Shown: positions 53,191-56,001 of the stretch, one piece after another
Layout of the letters: each line of letters opens with the position of its first letter
Numbering within the stretch: the first letter of the stretch is position 1
Source of the DNA: a virus
Virus record (IMG/VR): IMGVR_UViG_3300020057_000388
Span: 1 to 56,001 of that record
Length of the DNA stretch: 56,001 nt
Strand: one strand, 5' to 3'
Position numbers and translations under genes: made by a program
The notes under the pieces: generated by a model
Seen by the model: only the letters and a program-made list of their open reading frames with translations
Told to the model about the DNA's origin: nothing
Database searches by the model: none

Positions 53191-56001
53191 ATGGCTGAAC
53201 GTACTGTCGAAATTCGTCTGCGCGTTGCTGCGCCTGGAGCTGACGCGGTGTTTGCCGCGCTCTCGAAGGGTGGCAGCGACGTCGCAAATAATCTGCGCGG
53301 AGTCTCTATCGCGAGCGACGGCCTCACCGCCAGCTCCGGCAAAGCTACCCAAGCGCTCACGCTGAAGGCCAAAACGATGGAGGGGCTGCGCAACGTCGCG
53401 CGGCAGTACGCGGCGCAGCTCGGTCCGGTGGGTTCGTCTGTCGCCGCTCTCGGCCCAGCGGCGCTTGTGGCAGTCGCCGGGATTGGGGCGCTCGGGAAAA
53501 TCCTTTCCGACTCAATCCGATTCGGTCGCGAGTTTGAAAAGGGCCTCGCTAACCTTTCAGCGATCACTGGCGCGACGGGCAAGGATCTCAACTATCTGCG
53601 TGATCAGGCCATTGAGCTTGGCCGGAGCACCACCAGTGCCGCGATTCAGACCGTCGAGGCGTTCAAGCTCATCGCGAGCGCTAAGCCTGAGCTGCTAGAG
53701 GACGCGAAAGCGCTAGCGGCGGTGACGCGCGAAGCCATTGCGCTCGCCGAGGCGACGGGAACGGCAGTTCCCGAGTCGTCACGTCTGCTCGTCACCGCAC
53801 TGAATCAGTTTGGAGCTGGCGCCGGGGAGGCGTCGCGCTTTATCAACGTGCTCGCGGCCGGCGCCAAGTTTGGTGCAGCCGAGATTCCCGCCTTGGCGGT
53901 TGCGATCGTCAAGGCCGGTACCGAGGCGCGAGGCGCAGGTCTGTCGTTCGAGCAATTTAACGCCGTCCTGCAGAAGCTCGCGGCGTTCGGCACGCCGGCC
54001 GAGAAAATCGGCACGTCGCTGCGTAACATCTTCCTGGAATTGCAGAAGGGTAGCGACGCCACCAATCCCAAGATCGTTGGGATTACTAAGGCGCTTGAAA
54101 ACCTTGCGGCGCAGCAGCTCACCGTTACAGAGCTGACGGACCGCTTCGAAACCGAAAACGTCACGGTCGCCCAGCAGCTTCTGCAGGTGTCCTCGTCGTT
54201 AGGAACAATGACGGGGCAGATCACTGCGACGTCAGAGGCGTACGACCAGCAACGAATCAACACGGACACGCTTGAGGGGTCTATCGCGAAGCTGCGCAAC
54301 TCTTACGAGGAGCTGCTGGCCGCGATCTCGCAGGACCAGAGCCTCCTGCGCGACCTTGTTGTGATCTTCGGTGAGCTACTCCACGTAACAGCACTCGTCG
54401 CTAACTCCACGGACGGTTGGAAAATCGTCATTGGGGCAGCCTCGGTCGCCGCTGGGTTACTTACGGGCAATGTAGCCGTGGCCGCAGGGGCATACGTTAC
54501 CCTTTCGTCCGCCCTGGACGCGAATCGTGCACACCAAGAGAGCGTAGCCCAAACGCAGCGGGACGGCGCCGAAGCCGCTCGACTGGCCGCAGTGGCGCAG
54601 CGGGACACCGCCGAAGCCGCTCGACTGGCCGCAGGGTTCGTCAGCGGCCTCGACGCGGAAGTGCGGGGGCTCACCACCGGACTGGGCGGCATGAGTCCGC
54701 TCATCGCCGACACCGCGAGTTTTCTTGCGTCGCTCGGTGGCGCCGCAGCAGGGGCCGCCAAGGATCTCGAAGCGCTCAAGGCTGCACAAGAGGCCGCGAT
54801 CAAGGAAAACGACGACTCGAGCAAGCGCCTGCAGGTCGAGGTCAAAGTACGCGAGGAGTCGAAGCGACTCGGCCGCGATCAAGTTGAAACGAACCTGGCG
54901 GTCGCGGATGCGCTGCGGCAGTCCAACGGAGTAGAGCATGACGCGTCAGTCTCGCGCGGTGAATTGGAACGTAAGAACCAGGCGCTGATCACCTCCGGTA
55001 AGGATCACGCCAAGTCGATCAAAGCCGAAGCCGGAGAGTTTCAGCGGCTCCGCGAGGCGATGGCCGAGAAGATCGCCACCACGGAAGCGGAGGCGAACGC
55101 CATCGCGCAGTCTATCGCGCGAGGCGACTCCTACGTTCAGACGTTGGCGAACATTGCCGCAGCACAGCTGCACGCGAAGGGCGCCACCGACAAAGAGACG
55201 GAATCCTACCGGCAGCAAGCGCTGCATGCCGAGGAAGCCGCCGAGAAGCTGAGCAAGCTGAAAGAGTTCCAGTCGTTCACGACGAACGGTAACGAACGGC
55301 TGGCTCAGCTGGACCTAGAGCGCAAGGCCATTGACGAAGTCGGTGCCGCGCGCGGACGCTCAATCGACATCGAGCGTGCACAGGCTGTCGCTGCGGCTGA
55401 GTTCACGGCTCGCACTGCGCAGCAAAACGATGAGAAAATTGAAGGCGCGAGGCGACTTGCGGCCGAACTATTTGACCAGCAGCACGCCAACGACGCCCTG
55501 CGGGATTCGCAGGCAGCCCTCCAGGGCACCCGCGACTCTATCGGGGACATCCAAGCCCGCATCAACGTCCTGAACCAGCAAGCGTCCGGCACGCTCACGT
55601 TAGCGCAAGCCACCGAGGAGCTGGCCGTCATCGAAGCGCGGCGGCGCGCGATCAATCAGGGTGGCACCCTCAGTCCCGAAGCGGAAGCGGGCGTCAGGCA
55701 GCTGGTGCAGCTGCAAGAGGAGTACGCGCACGCCGAGCGCGCCGCTGCGCGGTTCGCTCGCACGACGCAGGACTCGCTCGACGACGCGTTTGATAGCGTC
55801 GTGGATCTTGGACGGGGTGCGTTCGAGGAGCTGTTCGCAACAGGTAGGATCGACGCCGGACGATTTGCCGACGGCCTGAAAAGTATCATTTTCAAGGCGC
55901 TCGCTGACATCGCCACGCAGAAGATCATCCTACCGATCGTCGCCAATATCGTTGGCGCCGTCGGCGGCGCCGTCGGCGGTGGTGGTGGCGGTGGTGGTGG
56001 C
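53191..56001 (+). CDS. Tape measure protein, partial at right edge
   Basis: 937 codons, open to the end. MAERTVEIRLRVAAPGADAVF is the usual beta strand start, then a TP901-like region (FGREFEKGLANLSAITGATGKDLNYLRDQA, TALNQFGAGAGEASRFINVLAAGAKFG), hydrophobic segments at about 410-440 (IVIGAASVAAGLLTGNVAVAA), and long Ala/Glu/Gln coiled coils. A duplicate (AEAARLAA twice) occurs near residue 455. It sets tail length and helps DNA entry. The window ends in a Gly-rich stretch near the C-terminus. Confidence 0.88.
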   Translation, partial: MAERTVEIRLRVAAPGADAVFAALSKGGSDVANNLRGVSIASDGLTASSGKATQALTLKAKTMEGLRNVARQYAAQLGPVGSSVAALGPAALVAVAGIGALGKILSDSIRFGREFEKGLANLSAITGATGKDLNYLRDQAIELGRSTTSAAIQTVEAFKLIASAKPELLEDAKALAAVTREAIALAEATGTAVPESSRLLVTALNQFGAGAGEASRFINVLAAGAKFGAAEIPALAVAIVKAGTEARGAGLSFEQFNAVLQKLAAFGTPAEKIGTSLRNIFLELQKGSDATNPKIVGITKALENLAAQQLTVTELTDRFETENVTVAQQLLQVSSSLGTMTGQITATSEAYDQQRINTDTLEGSIAKLRNSYEELLAAISQDQSLLRDLVVIFGELLHVTALVANSTDGWKIVIGAASVAAGLLTGNVAVAAGAYVTLSSALDANRAHQESVAQTQRDGAEAARLAAVAQRDTAEAARLAAGFVSGLDAEVRGLTTGLGGMSPLIADTASFLASLGGAAAGAAKDLEALKAAQEAAIKENDDSSKRLQVEVKVREESKRLGRDQVETNLAVADALRQSNGVEHDASVSRGELERKNQALITSGKDHAKSIKAEAGEFQRLREAMAEKIATTEAEANAIAQSIARGDSYVQTLANIAAAQLHAKGATDKETESYRQQALHAEEAAEKLSKLKEFQSFTTNGNERLAQLDLERKAIDEVGAARGRSIDIERAQAVAAAEFTARTAQQNDEKIEGARRLAAELFDQQHANDALRDSQAALQGTRDSIGDIQARINVLNQQASGTLTLAQATEELAVIEARRRAINQGGTLSPEAEAGVRQLVQLQEEYAHAERAAARFARTTQDSLDDAFDSVVDLGRGAFEELFATGRIDAGRFADGLKSIIFKALADIATQKIILPIVANIVGAVGGAVGGGGGGGGG

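Noticed and set aside
1-56001. tRNA or rRNA genes
   Set aside because: No cloverleaf-like segment with a CCA-proximal T-loop or rRNA core sequence was noticed by eye; a tRNA search program would be needed to exclude them.

Overview
The window looks like most of one tailed double-stranded DNA phage (or prophage) of the siphovirus type. It has an HK97-type head module (fused portal/MuF protein, prohead protease, HK97-fold capsid), a classical tail order (connector, gp10-like, terminator, tube, G/GT chaperone, tape measure), a TerS/TerL pair and a phage-type replication set. Composition is GC-rich with GTG/TTG starts and ATGA/GTGA overlaps throughout. No integrase, tRNA, rRNA, CRISPR array or lysis cassette is visible. 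The host cannot be named from this sequence. Both edges cut through genes (a repeat protein on the left, the tape measure on the right).

Layout. (1) 1-3144, minus strand: a leftward early operon of zinc-ribbon protein, small membrane protein, Sak4-like recombination ATPase, HNH protein, PD-(D/E)XK exonuclease and an octapeptide-repeat protein. (2) 3145-4059: control region with a small RHH-like gene and palindromes. (3) 4060-9584: rightward early operon with an initiator that carries iteron-like repeats inside its gene, DnaB helicase, HNH proteins and zinc proteins. (4) 9643-9810: a strong promoter with an operator-like palindrome, a very short transcript and a strong hairpin, i.e. a candidate small RNA. 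(5) 9824-15094: a glycan module (GT-A, two GT9, FkbM, class I methyltransferase) and small genes. (6) 15099-19990: an accessory stretch with the C-terminal half of a Type ISP restriction-modification enzyme (methylase only), another GT, an IS1595 transposase relic and an HNH gene. (7) 19968-21825: terminase. (8) 21841-31406: a heavily rearranged accessory island with a Dam-like methylase carrying heptad repeats, two truncated methylase 5' ends, a PD-(D/E)XK-like protein, hicB plus a hicA split by a Type III-like mod gene, an Acb2-like anti-CBASS protein, and an IS607-family element inside a small membrane-protein gene. (9) 31484-33912: a secreted protein with an HExxH motif and small genes. 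(10) 34205-56001: head and tail genes, with three more glycosyltransferases, two signal-peptide proteins, a long 14-residue-repeat protein, an HNH homing-type gene and a reverse-strand membrane moron.

How it fits together. Early functions diverge from the control region near 3.2-4 kb. Replication probably starts at the iterons inside the initiator gene, loading the adjacent DnaB. Packaging and assembly follow the usual siphovirus order. Two themes stand out: a dispersed set of about nine glycan-building genes, three of them embedded among virion genes, which suggests modification of virion proteins or of the host surface; and an anti-defence island of solitary methylases and an Acb2-like nucleotide sponge, with clear scars of insertion (mod into hicA, IS607 into a membrane gene, methylase 5' ends fused to foreign sequence).
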